A stretch of DNA of 64,000 nt from the NCBI GenBank assembly GCA_027493445.1, contig JAOSKU010000001.1, positions 2,624,822 through 2,688,821 of the forward strand, in the 5' to 3' direction. Positions 1 to 10,082 of this stretch are shown here, one piece after another. This DNA is from Thermoleophilia bacterium. Its GTDB lineage: Bacteria; Actinomycetota; Thermoleophilia; RBG-16-64-13. The number at the start of each line of letters is the position of its first letter. Position 1 is the first letter of the stretch. The notes below the pieces were generated by a model. It made no database searches. It saw only the letters and a list, made by a program, of their open reading frames with translations, and was not told where the DNA came from. The translations under genes were made by a program, and so were the position numbers.

Positions 1-1628
1 CCCTTGCAATACTGATCGAGGATCACGTAGCGCCCCTCGGGCGAGTCACTCTTGGAATCGTCCTTCTTGACGGCCATGTCGGGGCAGAAGACGAAGCAGT
101 TATCACACTCGATGCAAGTGCCGCAGGTCAGACAGCGTGCCGCCTCGGCGGCCGCCTGCTCCGGGGTGAAGACACGGTTGACCTCCGCGAAGCCGGTCAG
201 CCGCTCCGCCACCGGCGCCTTCGCCTTCTCGTTGCGCTCGGCGAAGTCGAAGTAGAAGACGTTGACCTCGTTGCGGTTGACCGCCTGCTCGAGCGTGTGG
301 CGCACGACGACTTCCGCATCCGGGTGCCCCAGGTAGGCGGCGATGCCGTAGGCCGCCCGGCGGCCGTCCCCGATAGCCACCGACACGAACCTGGACGTGC
401 CGGCCGCGTCGCCACCGGCGAAGACACCCGCCGCAGTCGTGGCGGCTGTATCCGGGGCGGCGGCCGCCACTCCCGCATCCACGCGGATATCGCCTCCGAA
501 GGCGGTCAGATTGGGGTCTTGACCGATGGCGGTGACGATGACGTCCGCCTCGAGGACAAAACCGCCCCCGTCCACCGGAAGGGGGCGGAGCTCTCCTGCA
601 GGAGCGGTGGGGTCCAGCTGCACCTTGACACAGTCCAGTCGCAGGCCGCCGGCAGTCGCTTCAACCCGGGTGACCATGGCGCCGTCGAAGAGGGCCACTC
701 CCTCCTCCAGGGCCTCCTCGACCTCCTCGCGCTGGGCGGGCATGACCGCCCGCGTCTCCAGGGCCACCATCGAGACCCTATGGCCGAGCCGCCGGGCCGT
801 GCGGGCCACATCCACCGCCGCGCTCCCGCCGCCAATCACCGTCATGCGCTCGCCCAGACCGCGCGTCGCGCCCTCGATGCAGCGGCGCAGGTAGTCCAGC
901 CCGTCGAGCACGCGCCCGGCGCCGGCTCCCGCGTCTAGATGCGGCAGCCTCTTGGCCTGCTGCGCGCCGACGGCCACGAACACGGCGTCGTACTCCTCGC
1001 GCAGCTGCGCGAAGGCTTGGCTGTCGCCGACCGAGGTGCTCGTGCGTACCTCGACGCCAAGGTCGACGACCCGCTGGATCTCGCGGTCGGCTACCTGGGC
1101 CGCCAGGCGGTACTCGGGGATGCCGTGACGTAGCAACCCACCGAGGCGCTCGCGGGCTTCGAAGATCGTCACCTGATAGCCCAAGCGGCGCAGGTGGTAT
1201 GCGCAGGAGAGCCCCGCCGGCCCCCCGCCGACCACGGCCACTCGCTTACCCACGGGCTCAGCGGCCTCGGGCAGCGCCCAGCCGTGATCCAACGCGTGGT
1301 CTCCCAGGAAGTGCTCCAGACCGTTGATGCCCACCACGGCCTCCAGGACCTCCCGGTTGCAGTGGCCCTCACAGGGGTGGTGACAGACCCGCCCGGTGAC
1401 CGCCGGGAAGGGATTGGTCTCGACCAGCTCCAGCCACGCCTGCTGGTAGTCGCCCTCGCTGATGTACTTGATCCAGCGCGGTATGGCGTTATCGATGGGA
1501 CAGTCAACCAGGCAGGGAGAGGGGCGCCAGGCATATACGGGCGTGGCCGCCCGCCAGGTGCCTGTGTTGAAGACATCGGTGAACCCGGTCGTCCAGATGG
1601 TGGGGATCTCGTTGGGCGGCCGGCTCAT
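1..1628 (-). CDS. GltD-like NAD(P)/FAD oxidoreductase with C-terminal ferredoxin segment (partial)
   Basis: The frame runs off the left edge, so about 542 codons are present and the stop is missing. It reads as a GltD-type FAD oxidoreductase: an N-terminal cysteine-rich segment (CLVDCP, then VCHHPCEGHC near residue 82), an FAD-binding GGGPAGL near 134, an NAD(P)-binding GGGSAAVDVAR near 266 and, close to the edge, CGTCIECDNCFVFCPD, as in the delta subunit of pyruvate:ferredoxin oxidoreductase. The ATG overlaps the stop of the upstream gamma-subunit gene (ATGA). Inferred role: shuttling electrons between NAD(P)H, ferredoxin and a 2-oxoacid oxidoreductase whose alpha and beta genes should lie just beyond position 1. 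The fold assignment is firm; the partner is inferred from context. Confidence 0.85.
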   Translation of the reverse strand, partial: MSRPPNEIPTIWTTGFTDVFNTGTWRAATPVYAWRPSPCLVDCPIDNAIPRWIKYISEGDYQQAWLELVETNPFPAVTGRVCHHPCEGHCNREVLEAVVGINGLEHFLGDHALDHGWALPEAAEPVGKRVAVVGGGPAGLSCAYHLRRLGYQVTIFEARERLGGLLRHGIPEYRLAAQVADREIQRVVDLGVEVRTSTSVGDSQAFAQLREEYDAVFVAVGAQQAKRLPHLDAGAGAGRVLDGLDYLRRCIEGATRGLGERMTVIGGGSAAVDVARTARRLGHRVSMVALETRAVMPAQREEVEEALEEGVALFDGAMVTRVEATAGGLRLDCVKVQLDPTAPAGELRPLPVDGGGFVLEADVIVTAIGQDPNLTAFGGDIRVDAGVAAAAPDTAATTAAGVFAGGDAAGTSRFVSVAIGDGRRAAYGIAAYLGHPDAEVVVRHTLEQAVNRNEVNVFYFDFAERNEKAKAPVAERLTGFAEVNRVFTPEQAAAEAARCLTCGTCIECDNCFVFCPDMAVKKDDSKSDSPEGRYVILDQYCK

Positions 1629-2236
1629 GCCGCGCCCCCTTCGGTCGCGGAGCCGGGCGTGATCCCGGCTAGGGCCTCCAATCCTTCGGGATCGGGCTTG
1701 CCCAGGATGCGCACCAGCCGGTACCCGTCCATGGTCGCGCCCGCGTTCTCCTCCGATTTGCGGGGGGATACATCGCGGACCACGTTGGCCAGGTGCTCGA
1801 TGCCGGGGGAACCGATGACCCGGGCGAAGGCCCCCAGCACGGCCGAGTTGACGATACGGCCCAGATCGTTCTTCTGGGCCACGGCCAGGGCGTCGAGAGT
1901 GGCGAACCGGTAGTCGCCCAGATCGCAGAAGGACGAAGGGGCCCGGTTGGAGTTGACCAGCACGACGGTGTCCGGACGAGCTCCGCCCAGAAGCGCGGGA
2001 CTGAGCAGCGACGGGTCGAAGCACACGATGGCGTCGGGTTCCTCGATGTCGCAACGCTCCCGGATGGGAGCCGAATCCACGCGGATGAACGTCGAGACCG
2101 GCGTTCCCCGGCGTGCGCCGCCGTAGGTCGAGTACGCCTGCACGTACTTGCCCTCTCTGAAGTAGGCGGTGGCTAGGATCTCGCCCGCCAATTGGGCTCC
2201 CTGGCCACCACGTCCCTGGATGCGCAGTTGCAGCAC
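1625..2236 (-). CDS. 2-oxoacid:ferredoxin oxidoreductase, gamma subunit
   Basis: This 203-residue protein has the gamma-subunit hallmark GRGGQGAQLAGEIL at residues 8-21 and the conserved YGGARRGTPV stretch near 38. The family (POR/KOR/VOR gamma) forms part of enzymes that oxidise 2-oxoacids to acyl-CoA with ferredoxin as acceptor; the substrate cannot be told from this subunit. The start is GTG at 2236, supported by AGGAGGT nine bases upstream. It overlaps the next gene by four bases, so the two are translationally coupled. It follows the amidohydrolase gene after 75 bp and probably belongs to the same transcript. Confidence 0.9.
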   Translation of the reverse strand: MLQLRIQGRGGQGAQLAGEILATAYFREGKYVQAYSTYGGARRGTPVSTFIRVDSAPIRERCDIEEPDAIVCFDPSLLSPALLGGARPDTVVLVNSNRAPSSFCDLGDYRFATLDALAVAQKNDLGRIVNSAVLGAFARVIGSPGIEHLANVVRDVSPRKSEENAGATMDGYRLVRILGKPDPEGLEALAGITPGSATEGGAA

Positions 2237-2311
2237 TGGACTAGTACCTCCTTGAAAGCGCCCCGGGGTACGACCACCCCAACGGCCGCGCCCGTACGCC
2301 CTTGTGTTCTG

Positions 2312-3669
2312 TCACTTGCTACGGCGGATGAAGCTACCGAGGCCGGCTTCGGCCACCACGTTGCCGTCCTCGACCGCCACTCGACCACCTTTCACCGTCA
2401 TGACCGGCCAGCCCTTCAGGGTGCGCCCCTGGTACAAAGAGAAGTCTGCGAAGGAATAGATCTTGTCCGCGTCGACCACCTGCTCCTTGTCGAGATCGAC
2501 CACCACCAGGTCGGCGTCGGAGCCCACGGCGATGGTGCCCTTCTTCGGATAGATGCCGAAAATCTCCGCCGGATTCTTGCTGGTGATCTCCACGATCCTC
2601 TCGATCGACACTCCCCGCTTGTTGACGCCCTCGTGCAGCAGCACGGGCAGGTGGGTCTGCAGCACTGGATAGCCTGGCATGGCGCCTAGCATGCCTTTCC
2701 CAGTGCCTTTGATCTCCTTGTTTAGCGAGACGTTGTCGGTGCCAAGGCTGTCTATGGTGCCGTCCTTGACCGCCTCCCAAAGGGCCTCGCGGTCGCTCTC
2801 GTCTTTGATGGTGGGAAGCATCTTGGCGAGCAGACCGGATTCGTCGTGCTTGGTCAAAGACAGATACGGCGAGGTGGTCTCGACGAACACGGTCGCCGGC
2901 CGATTGGCCTTCGCCGCTTTGACACCCAACTCCGAGGACATGTGCACAAGATAGAGGGGCTGGTCGGCCTCGGCCGACATGCGGCACGCCCGCACCACGG
3001 CATCTTCTTCGGCACACGCAGGCCCCGCCGCGGCCCAATCGCAGAGAGTGCCGTCGGGCTTCTCGGCCACCAGCCTGTCGAAGGCCTCATCGAACATGCC
3101 CTGGTCTTCGCAGTGCACACACCCGGTGACGTGGCCCCCTGAATCTTCAGCCGTTTCAGCCCGTCGAGGATGAAGTCATCGGGCACGTTAGGGAACACGC
3201 CTTTCACGCCGCACATGTAGAACTTGAACGAGGTCACCCCGAACTCGTCGATATATCGCGGAATCTCGTCCAGCTGGTCGGGGGTGAACATGCTGAGATG
3301 GAAGAACACGTCGGTCGACGACTTGGCCTCGACGGTGTCGATTAGGCCGGACAAAGCGGGCACGTACGACTCCCCGCCGCCCATGAACACGCCGATGGTG
3401 GTCACCCCGCCGGCCAGGGCAGCCCGGGTCTCGTGCTCACACTCGTAGCCGAAGTCACCAGTGAAGATGCCCAGGTGCACGTGAGGGTCGATGACCCCCG
3501 GGATGACGTACTTGCCGGCGGCATCCACAGTCCGCGTCGCGTCGCCGAGCTTGTCCTCGGCGTCGATGACCACTACTTTTCCGTCCTTGACGCCGACTCC
3601 CGCGCGCACCTTGCCGGTGCCGGGGATGACCAGGGTCCCGTTTATGATCTTGAGATCAAACACAGCCAC
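2312..3669 (-). CDS. Dihydropyrimidinase/hydantoinase-like amidohydrolase (one apparent frameshift)
   Basis: Two overlapping frames join into one 452-residue cyclic amidohydrolase. The N-terminal part carries the metal-binding GVIDPHVHLG and the likely carboxylated lysine in TSFKFYMCGVKG; the C-terminal part carries HCED, LVHMSSE and GTDNVS, where family metal and catalytic ligands lie. The frame breaks at a C5 run (3135-3139); one more C restores LKIQGGHVTGCVHCEDQG. Family members open cyclic amide rings (dihydropyrimidines, hydantoins, allantoin); the substrate here is unknown. It sits in an operon with an ABC importer and upstream of the 2-oxoacid oxidoreductase genes, so a catabolic role is likely. 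The break is probably a sequencing error. Confidence 0.82.
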
Positions 3670-3728
3670 TCATCCTCCCGGTCGGTGAGCCACCGGTTCG
3701 CGGCCCACGTTTCACACAGCACCTTCCT

Positions 3729-5299
3729 CTACTTCGCAAGCTCTTTGCCCAACAAGTAGCCCGAGGCGGCGCTCAGACCCGCCCCCGGCCAGGTCGATTG
3801 GCCGATCATATACAGATTCTTGACCGGCGTCCGATAGCGGGACCAACCGGCGAAGGGCCGGAACATGAAATGCTGGTCGAGGTGGTGGCTACCGGAGACC
3901 GAGTCGCCCCCAACCAGGTTGGGGTTGTCCTTCTCCATGTCCGGCGGAGCCAACACCTTCATCGCCAGGATCCGTTCCTTGAAGCCGGGAGCGTAGGACT
4001 CGATCTTGTTCAGCACTCTCTCCGCGTACGGCTCGCGCAGCACCTCCCAGTCGGTGGAGGTCAGCTCACCTGCCGCGTCGCCCTTGGGCACCGGCGGCAC
4101 GGCGCGCACCTGCACCCACAGGGTTTCTTTGCCCTCCGGAGCACGGGACTTGTCGAGGCGGCTGGACTGACCAATTACCAGAAGTGGGCTCTTCGGCAGA
4201 TAGCCCAGCAGCGACTCCTGGTAGGCCCGGCTGACATCCTCGGAGTAGGGAGCGACGTGCACGTACGAGCACTTCGATAGATGCTCTCCCGCCATCCAGG
4301 GCACCGGCCCATCCAGCGCGAGGTGCACCATCATCGTCGCCGCGCCATAGCGGAAGCCCCGGACCTTCCTCATGAAAGAGGCGGGCACCACCTGCTCCGC
4401 TACCAGAGGGCCGAACAGCTTCGGCGGCGTGACGTTGGCGATCACCGCCTTACCGGCGCTCAGCCGCGTCCCGTCTGCGAGCACCACGCCAGCCGCCCGG
4501 CCCTGCTCCACGGGGATGGACGTCGCGGCCTTGCCGAGGACAACCTCGCCGCCTTTCGCCCGTATCGTCGCGATCATGGCATCCATCAACTTGCCGACCC
4601 CACCAGTGCTGAAGGCAAGGCCGTTCATGTAGTCGAGCGGGACCTCGAGATAGGGGAACGCCGCTCCGCCGGATACGTCCGGTCCGTTGTCGAGGTGGAA
4701 ACCCCAGGGAGTGAACAGCGCCTTCACCTTCTCCGACTGGAAACGAGCATCCACGAAGTTCTGTGAAGAAGCGAGGAGAATCTGGACCAGGTCCCAGAAC
4801 TCCGCGCGCCCCAGTTTTCTGTACACGGAGTAGGCGTGTCTCAGCAGCGCGAACGACGGCATGGGCAGCTTGTAGATGGTGAGGAGATGCCCGCTCACCC
4901 GGCTGAACTCCTGCAACATCTGCGTCCAAGCCTCGGCGTCGGGGGGTTCTGGCGGGCGAGCTCGCCGACCATCTTCTGGGGGTCCATGTAGCCACACACG
5001 GCGTCGCCGTCGGGGAACACGCTGGCATACGGCTGGTCTCCCGCAGATATGCCGAACCCATTGGCGAAGAAGTCGTCCTTGAACTCCTGGAAGGTGTCAG
5101 ACCCCAGAAAGAAGCCGATGTTCGTGGCATGCACGTCGTGCACGAAGCCGGGCAGGGTCAGCTCCCGACTCTTCGAAGCACCACCAGGCACGTCCGACTG
5201 CTCCACCACCAGCACCTTCCAACCGGCCCGGGACAGCACGAGAGCGGACGCGAGCCCGTTGTGGCCGGAGCCAACCACTACTGCATCGTAGTCTGCCAC
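3729..5299 (-). CDS. Phytoene dehydrogenase-like FAD oxidoreductase (one apparent frameshift)
   Basis: Joined, this is a 523-residue flavoprotein of the phytoene desaturase/retinol saturase type. The N-terminus holds the dinucleotide-binding VVVGSGHNGLASAL and VVEQSDVPGGAS; the C-terminus ends in MIGQSTWPGAGLSAASGYL, the second FAD contact typical of the family. The frame shifts at a G6 run (4941-4946); adding one base gives LARQNPPDAEAWTQM across the joint. In non-carotenogenic bacteria such genes often belong to unknown catabolic or lipid pathways; no carotenoid genes are nearby, so a carotenoid role is not supported. It lies 46 bp after the TIM-barrel gene in the same operon. Confidence 0.8.
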
Positions 5300-5345
5300 C
5301 CAAAGCCTCCTTCGCGGGGTGAACTGTCGGCCACTATCGCGCTCG

Positions 5346-6164
5346 TCAGAGCCTCCGGAACCACGCGACCGTCTCGTCCAGCAACAGGTCGTAGTCGGAC
5401 TGCCACAGCTCGTCGGAGAAGATCTCCACGTCGTAGGGGCCCGTCCAGCCTGTCTCTTCCACCTCCGCGATCAAGCGCTCCAGCGGGATGATGCCCCGCC
5501 CTGGGAGCGTGCGGTCGGTGAACGATCGGGTCGGATTGCGCCAGTCGGCCATATGCACGCCCTTGATGCGTCCCCCGGCGCCCGCGCGCCGGATCCCGGC
5601 GACGATCTGCGGGTCCCACCACGTGTTGTAGAGATCGAGCATCAGCCCGAAGTGGGGCACGTTGATCTCGTCGATGATATCGAGCGCCTGGTTGATGGTC
5701 CGCACCATGGACCACGTGGTGATGTCCATGGGATGCAAAGCTTCGAGGCCTAGGTCCACGCCCCGCTCATCCGCCGCCAAGGCGACCTTGTGGAGGCTGG
5801 GCATGATCAGCTCCATGGCGCCATCGACTCCGAAGCAATTGACCGGACCGCTGACGACCACCAAGCAGTCCGCGCCGAGCTCGGCGGTCTCTCCGATGGC
5901 CGCTACGGTGCTCTCGACCGCCGCATCGACCGTCTCCTGACAGGCCCCCTCTCCCATGGTGAAGAAGCCGGCCGCACAGTAGTTGCTCACGTGTAGGCCG
6001 CTCTTGTGCAGCAGGTCCTTGCCCGCCTCGAAGCCGAATGCTTCCACCTTGTCCCGCCAGGGGCCGAAGGCGCCGATGCCGTGACTCTTGTAGCGCTCGA
6101 CCGCGGTGGGCAGGTCCCAGTTGACCGTGGTGATATGGCTGACGGACAACCTCGATGGATCCAA
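5346..6164 (-). CDS. Xylose isomerase-like TIM-barrel protein (sugar phosphate isomerase/epimerase family)
   Basis: A 272-residue protein with the AP-endonuclease-2/xylose-isomerase-like TIM-barrel pattern: DLGLEALHPMD in the middle, HFGLMLDLYNTWW, IKGVHMADWRNP and YDVEIFSDELW near the end supply the Glu, Asp and His residues that usually bind a divalent metal. Members isomerise or epimerise sugars, ketoacids or inositol derivatives. The start is TTG at 6164, chosen because GGAGGG lies five bases upstream and the frame begins cleanly there. It directly follows the importer permease, so it may act first on the imported compound. The exact reaction cannot be read from the sequence. Confidence 0.8.
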   Translation of the reverse strand: MDPSRLSVSHITTVNWDLPTAVERYKSHGIGAFGPWRDKVEAFGFEAGKDLLHKSGLHVSNYCAAGFFTMGEGACQETVDAAVESTVAAIGETAELGADCLVVVSGPVNCFGVDGAMELIMPSLHKVALAADERGVDLGLEALHPMDITTWSMVRTINQALDIIDEINVPHFGLMLDLYNTWWDPQIVAGIRRAGAGGRIKGVHMADWRNPTRSFTDRTLPGRGIIPLERLIAEVEETGWTGPYDVEIFSDELWQSDYDLLLDETVAWFRRL

Positions 6165-6194
6165 ATCATCCCTCCTTCAACCGGCCTGGAAGAC

Positions 6195-7196
6195 CTAGTC
6201 GACAGAGGCGCCGGTGGCCTCTGCCTTCCGTCTCCCGGATACTCTGCGGCGAACCGCATGCATTGCGCCGGTCTCCCGCACCACCGCGAGGCCCACCGCA
6301 GCGATCAAGATGAGCCCGGTGACCGTCCCTTGCCAGAAGGCCGATACGCCCTTGAGCGTCAGTCCGTTCTGGATGACCCCCAGAAACAGGACGCCGACAA
6401 ACGTGCCCAGCAGGCCACCTTCTCCACCTCGCATGCTCATCCCCCCGATCAGAACGGCGGCGATAACCATGAGCATCTGGTTCGGGTCGACGATCGGGAC
6501 GGCCGCAGTCAGACGACCATCTTGCTGGATGGCCCCAAGAGCGTAGGTGAGCCCGGCCACGGCATACACCAGCATGAGCGTCACGGGAACGTTGAGCCCG
6601 TTCAGCCTGGCCGCTTCTGAGTTGGAGCCCACTGCATAGACGGCCCTGCCGAACGAAGTGCGGTGCAGCACGAACCATGCGATCAGGTACAGCGCCACGA
6701 TCACCAGAAGGATTATGGGGAATGGCCCGGCGTCCTGGTTCGCCAGTGTCTGGATGGCATCGAACTTCGGATAGTTGAAGAGCGAGACGGTGCTCCCGTG
6801 CGTCACCACCAGAATCACGCTCGTGTATATGGACATCGTGCCCAGGGTCACCACAAACGGCGAGATCCGGACCATGCCGATAAGCATGCCGTTCAACACC
6901 CCCAGCAGGATGCCGGATATGGCACAGAGGATCACGGCTAGGACCGGGCTCATCCCCGCTTTGAAGCTGAGACCCAGGATCATGCCGGCGAACCCAGCGG
7001 CGGATGCAACAGACAGGTCAAGACCTCCCGTGAGGATTACAAAGGTCATGCCGATGGCCAAGATGAAGATCACGGATTGCGCCCTGAAGACGTTCATGAC
7101 GTTGCCCCACGTCAGGAACAGATCGTCCGTGACAGCTAGATAGATAGCCACGATGATCAAGCCGCCCAGAGCCCCAGCGACCCGCCCTATTGACAT
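6195..7196 (-). CDS. ABC sugar-type transporter permease (RbsC-like)
   Basis: A 333-residue hydrophobic protein of the BPD_transp_2 class with about 8-10 membrane segments. The family signature appears as GMTFVILTGGLDLSVAS in the first third, and GLNVPVTLMLVYAVAGLTYA and IAAVLIGGMSMRGGEG lie in the second half. It forms the membrane channel of an importer with the ATPase immediately upstream and the lipoprotein further upstream. Permeases of this class carry pentoses, hexoses, autoinducer-2 or nucleosides; nothing here decides among them. The gene follows the ATPase after 75 bp. Confidence 0.93.
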   Translation of the reverse strand: MSIGRVAGALGGLIIVAIYLAVTDDLFLTWGNVMNVFRAQSVIFILAIGMTFVILTGGLDLSVASAAGFAGMILGLSFKAGMSPVLAVILCAISGILLGVLNGMLIGMVRISPFVVTLGTMSIYTSVILVVTHGSTVSLFNYPKFDAIQTLANQDAGPFPIILLVIVALYLIAWFVLHRTSFGRAVYAVGSNSEAARLNGLNVPVTLMLVYAVAGLTYALGAIQQDGRLTAAVPIVDPNQMLMVIAAVLIGGMSMRGGEGGLLGTFVGVLFLGVIQNGLTLKGVSAFWQGTVTGLILIAAVGLAVVRETGAMHAVRRRVSGRRKAEATGASVD

Positions 7197-7271
7197 CCTG
7201 CGCAGGAACCCGAGAAACCCTTCTCTCGAAGACGATGCCCTCGCGACCTTCGCTGCCCCCCGAGCCGATCA

Positions 7272-8788
7272 TCACTCCACCCCCGCGGTCTTCATTTCGC
7301 CAATGCACACCACGTGCGCTATCTCCTCTTCGCCAACATCCTTGGGATCGAACTCCCCGCACAGCTGCCCTTGGTACATCACCAGGATGCGGTCGGCGAC
7401 GCCTAGGAGCTCAGGCATCTCCGAGGAGATCATGATGATCCCCGTCCCCTGCTCGGCCATCTCCTGCATAAACCCATAGATCTCACTCTTGGCCCCGACA
7501 TCGATGCCACGTGTGGGTTCGGCCAGGATCACGATCTTCGGCTTGAGCGCGAACCAGCGGGCCAGAACAACCTTCTGCTGGTTGCCCCCCGAGAGCTGCA
7601 CCACCGGGAACTCGGGAGACGGCGCCCGGATGGCGAAGTCGCGGCACGAGTCACGCGCCATCTCCTTTTCGGCGCGGACATCGAGCACGCCGAAGTGCGT
7701 GAGCTTCCCAAAGGGCACCCACGGAAGCGACAGATTGGGACGGATCGTCCTGGTGAGCAGCAACGCAGCCTTCTTGCGGTCGTCGGGCACGTATCCGATA
7801 CCTGCCGCCATACCGCTGCGCGGATCATTACGCTTCAGCGGCCTGCCGGCGATCAGCACCTCGCCGCTGGAGGGATAGCTCCGTAGATGGCCATGCCGAG
7901 CTCGATCTTGCCCGAGCCCACCAAACCTGCAATTCCCAGGATCTCACCTTCGTGGACCTCGAGGCTGGCGTCTCGGACGGTCCCACTCGCCGTGGAGAGA
8001 TTGCGGATAGACAGGACCACCTTGCCCTTCGGAATCGGCCGCTTCCCATAAAGGTCCTCCATTCTGCGACCCACCATCTTCGCCACGAGGTCGGACTCGG
8101 TGACTCCGGCCAGGTCGAACGTCGCCACGACCTGTCCGTCTCGCAAGACCGTCGCCCGAGACGCGCACTGGAAGACCTCCCTCAGGCGGTGGGATATGAA
8201 GATCACCGCCACCCCTTGGGAGCGCAACTGCTCCAACTTGGTCATGAGCCTCTCCGTGGCCGCCTCCGAGAGCGAGCTGGTGGCCTCATCCAAGACGAGA
8301 ACGGGGGACTGGGCGGATATCGCCCTCGCGATCTCGACCTCCTGCTGCAGTTCCACGGAGAGGTCACCCACGATGGCGTTCTCGTCGATCTCCGCTCCAG
8401 TCTGGTCTAGGGCTTCGCGCGCCTGGCGACGCACCTTGCCCCAATCGATGCCCAACTTACCTCGCGGCAGCCGCCCCATGAGGATGTTCTCGGCCACCGT
8501 CAGTGTGGAGGCCAGGGTCAACTCTTGCGTGATCGCCACGATCCCCAGCTGCCGTGCCCGGTGGGCCGAATCGATCGCGGCGGGCACGCCGTTGACTTCG
8601 ATCACGCCCTCGTCGGGCTCGACGAAGCCATACAGGCACTTGACGAGTGTGGACTTCCCCGATCCGTTCTCACCCACTAACGCGTGTATCTCGCCCGGTA
8701 GGAGATCGAAGTCGACCCCGTTCAGCGCGGTCACCCCTGGAAAACGCTTGGTGATGCCCCGCATTCTGATTAGTGGTGCCTCAGTCAT
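7272..8788 (-). CDS. ABC sugar-type transporter ATPase, two ABC domains (RbsA/MglA-like; one apparent frameshift)
   Basis: Merged length is about 505 residues, normal for RbsA/MglA. The first ABC domain has Walker A GENGSGKST, an RbsA-style signature LSVELQQEVEIARA and Walker B VLVLDEATSSL. The second has the usual degenerate P-loop GLVGSGKIELG, signature LSGGNQQKVVLARW and ILAEPTRGIDVGAK. The frame breaks near 7869, in the second domain, and one added base gives YGAIPPSGEVLIAGRPL. It powers the importer formed with the permease and binding protein. The gap to the binding-protein gene holds a strong hairpin. As with the other breaks in this window, an assembly error is the simplest explanation. 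Confidence 0.88.
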
Positions 8789-8851
8789 CGTCTTTCTCCC
8801 CGAGCCCGTGTCGATGACGAGGACTCGCGTATCAGCCGGTCTCCTGTGCGG

Positions 8852-8887
8852 GTGAGGACTGGGCCCCGAGTGGCCCAGTCCTCACCG
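8852..8887 (-). terminator. Strong hairpin between binding-protein and ATPase genes
   Basis: A perfect 15-bp stem (8852-8866 paired with 8873-8887) with a 6-base loop lies between the stop of the substrate-binding protein and the start of the ATPase. There is no clear T tract. Such intercistronic hairpins commonly stabilise the 3' end of binding-protein mRNA and cut transcription into the transporter genes, so the lipoprotein is made in excess. Structure is seen directly; function is inferred. Confidence 0.75.
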
Positions 8888-8918
8888 GACGACCCTGGAT
8901 ACCGTCGCACCCGAAAGG

Positions 8919-10082
8919 CTACAGAGTCTTCACGAATGCCAGGAAGTCGTCAATAGTCGTCGGATCGGTACTGTAGTTCAGGAACTTGTCGAGGACGTTA
9001 AGCTGAATCGGATTCTGCAGCGGCATGACAGCCTGGGACACGTTCGTGCCGTCAATCCTGTGATAGGGGCACACGATGACTTTGGGGATCTGGTCTCCGG
9101 AGATCTGACCCGTCTTGATCCTGTACAGTAGTTCGATCTCGGCCGCGCCCACCAGTTCAGAATCGCCGCTGTAGGTGGCCGAGATGACCCCGGACTGGAC
9201 GGCTTCGATCGCCTCCTGCGTACCGTTCATGCCCGTTACCATCACTGCCCCGTCTTCCGGCTTTGCCGCATTGTAGATTTTCTTGCCGGCGGCCCGCAGG
9301 GCGGCCGACGCTCCCAGAGCGCTGCGGTCGTTGAAGGCCCATATCGCCTGCACATCGGGGTACTTGGTCAGCAGGCTCTCGACGATCTTCTGAGAGCCTG
9401 CGGCATCGTCCTGCATGTTGTCCTGACGCTCAAGAACGTTCAGACCCACCGCTTCGGCTTCCAGCTCCATATTGTGACTGACGTAGAGGATGTAGGGGAC
9501 CGGCTCTCCGCCGATTATCAGAACCTTGCCGCCCGGGTACACCGAGTTGAACCACTCGGCCGCGTCTTTCTGGGCCTTGTGAGTCACGTTCTGCTCTTGG
9601 ACGAAGACGGTGGTCACGTAGTCACCGGGGCTGTTCTCGGTGACTACATTGATGCCGGCGTCCTGGGCTTTCTTGTACACAGCGGTAGCCGCGCCTTGGT
9701 CCAGGGTCCAGGTGGAGATGCCGTCGACCTTCTGTTGAATGAAGGTCTCGATGTCGGCGACCTGCTTAGCCGGTGTGATGTTGGCGTCGGCGGTGATGAA
9801 CTCCGCGCCCAGCAGCCCGCTCATCGCCTGCTTGCCGTAGCTGAACGCCATCTGGTGCTGGTTGGAGGCCACGGGGTTGTCTTCGGCAAAAGTGTACTTG
9901 TCGCCGGTGACAGTAGTGCCTCCAGACATAGGCGTGGTATCAGGGCCACCGGTGGTGGTCGCGGTCGATGCGGCCGTCGTCGTGGTGTCGTCCCCGCCTC
10001 CGCAGCCGACGAGGGCCACGCCGACGACGAGCAACGCGACGATCCCGAGCGCTAGTAGGTACGTGGTTGGTCTCCTATGCAT
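8919..10082 (-). CDS. ABC transporter substrate-binding lipoprotein (Peripla_BP_4-like)
   Basis: A 387-residue exported lipoprotein. The N-terminus has a short basic stretch, a hydrophobic core and the lipobox LVGC, followed by GGG and a Thr/Ala-rich linker typical of Gram-positive actinobacterial lipoproteins. The mature part follows the sugar-binding LacI/RbsB-like pattern: QKVDGISTWTLD, KVLIIGGEPV, VQAIWAFNDRSALGA and VMVTGMNGTQEA. It delivers ligand to the permease and ATPase encoded downstream. The ATG at 10082 is preceded by GGGAGAGGATGAG. Ligand unknown. First gene of the operon, divergent from the HTH-phosphoribosyltransferase gene. Confidence 0.92.
   Translation of the reverse strand: MHRRPTTYLLALGIVALLVVGVALVGCGGGDDTTTTAASTATTTGGPDTTPMSGGTTVTGDKYTFAEDNPVASNQHQMAFSYGKQAMSGLLGAEFITADANITPAKQVADIETFIQQKVDGISTWTLDQGAATAVYKKAQDAGINVVTENSPGDYVTTVFVQEQNVTHKAQKDAAEWFNSVYPGGKVLIIGGEPVPYILYVSHNMELEAEAVGLNVLERQDNMQDDAAGSQKIVESLLTKYPDVQAIWAFNDRSALGASAALRAAGKKIYNAAKPEDGAVMVTGMNGTQEAIEAVQSGVISATYSGDSELVGAAEIELLYRIKTGQISGDQIPKVIVCPYHRIDGTNVSQAVMPLQNPIQLNVLDKFLNYSTDPTTIDDFLAFVKTL

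Noticed and set aside
3729-5299. Carotenoid desaturase
   Set aside because: Only the general fold supports it; no crt genes or isoprenoid genes are near.
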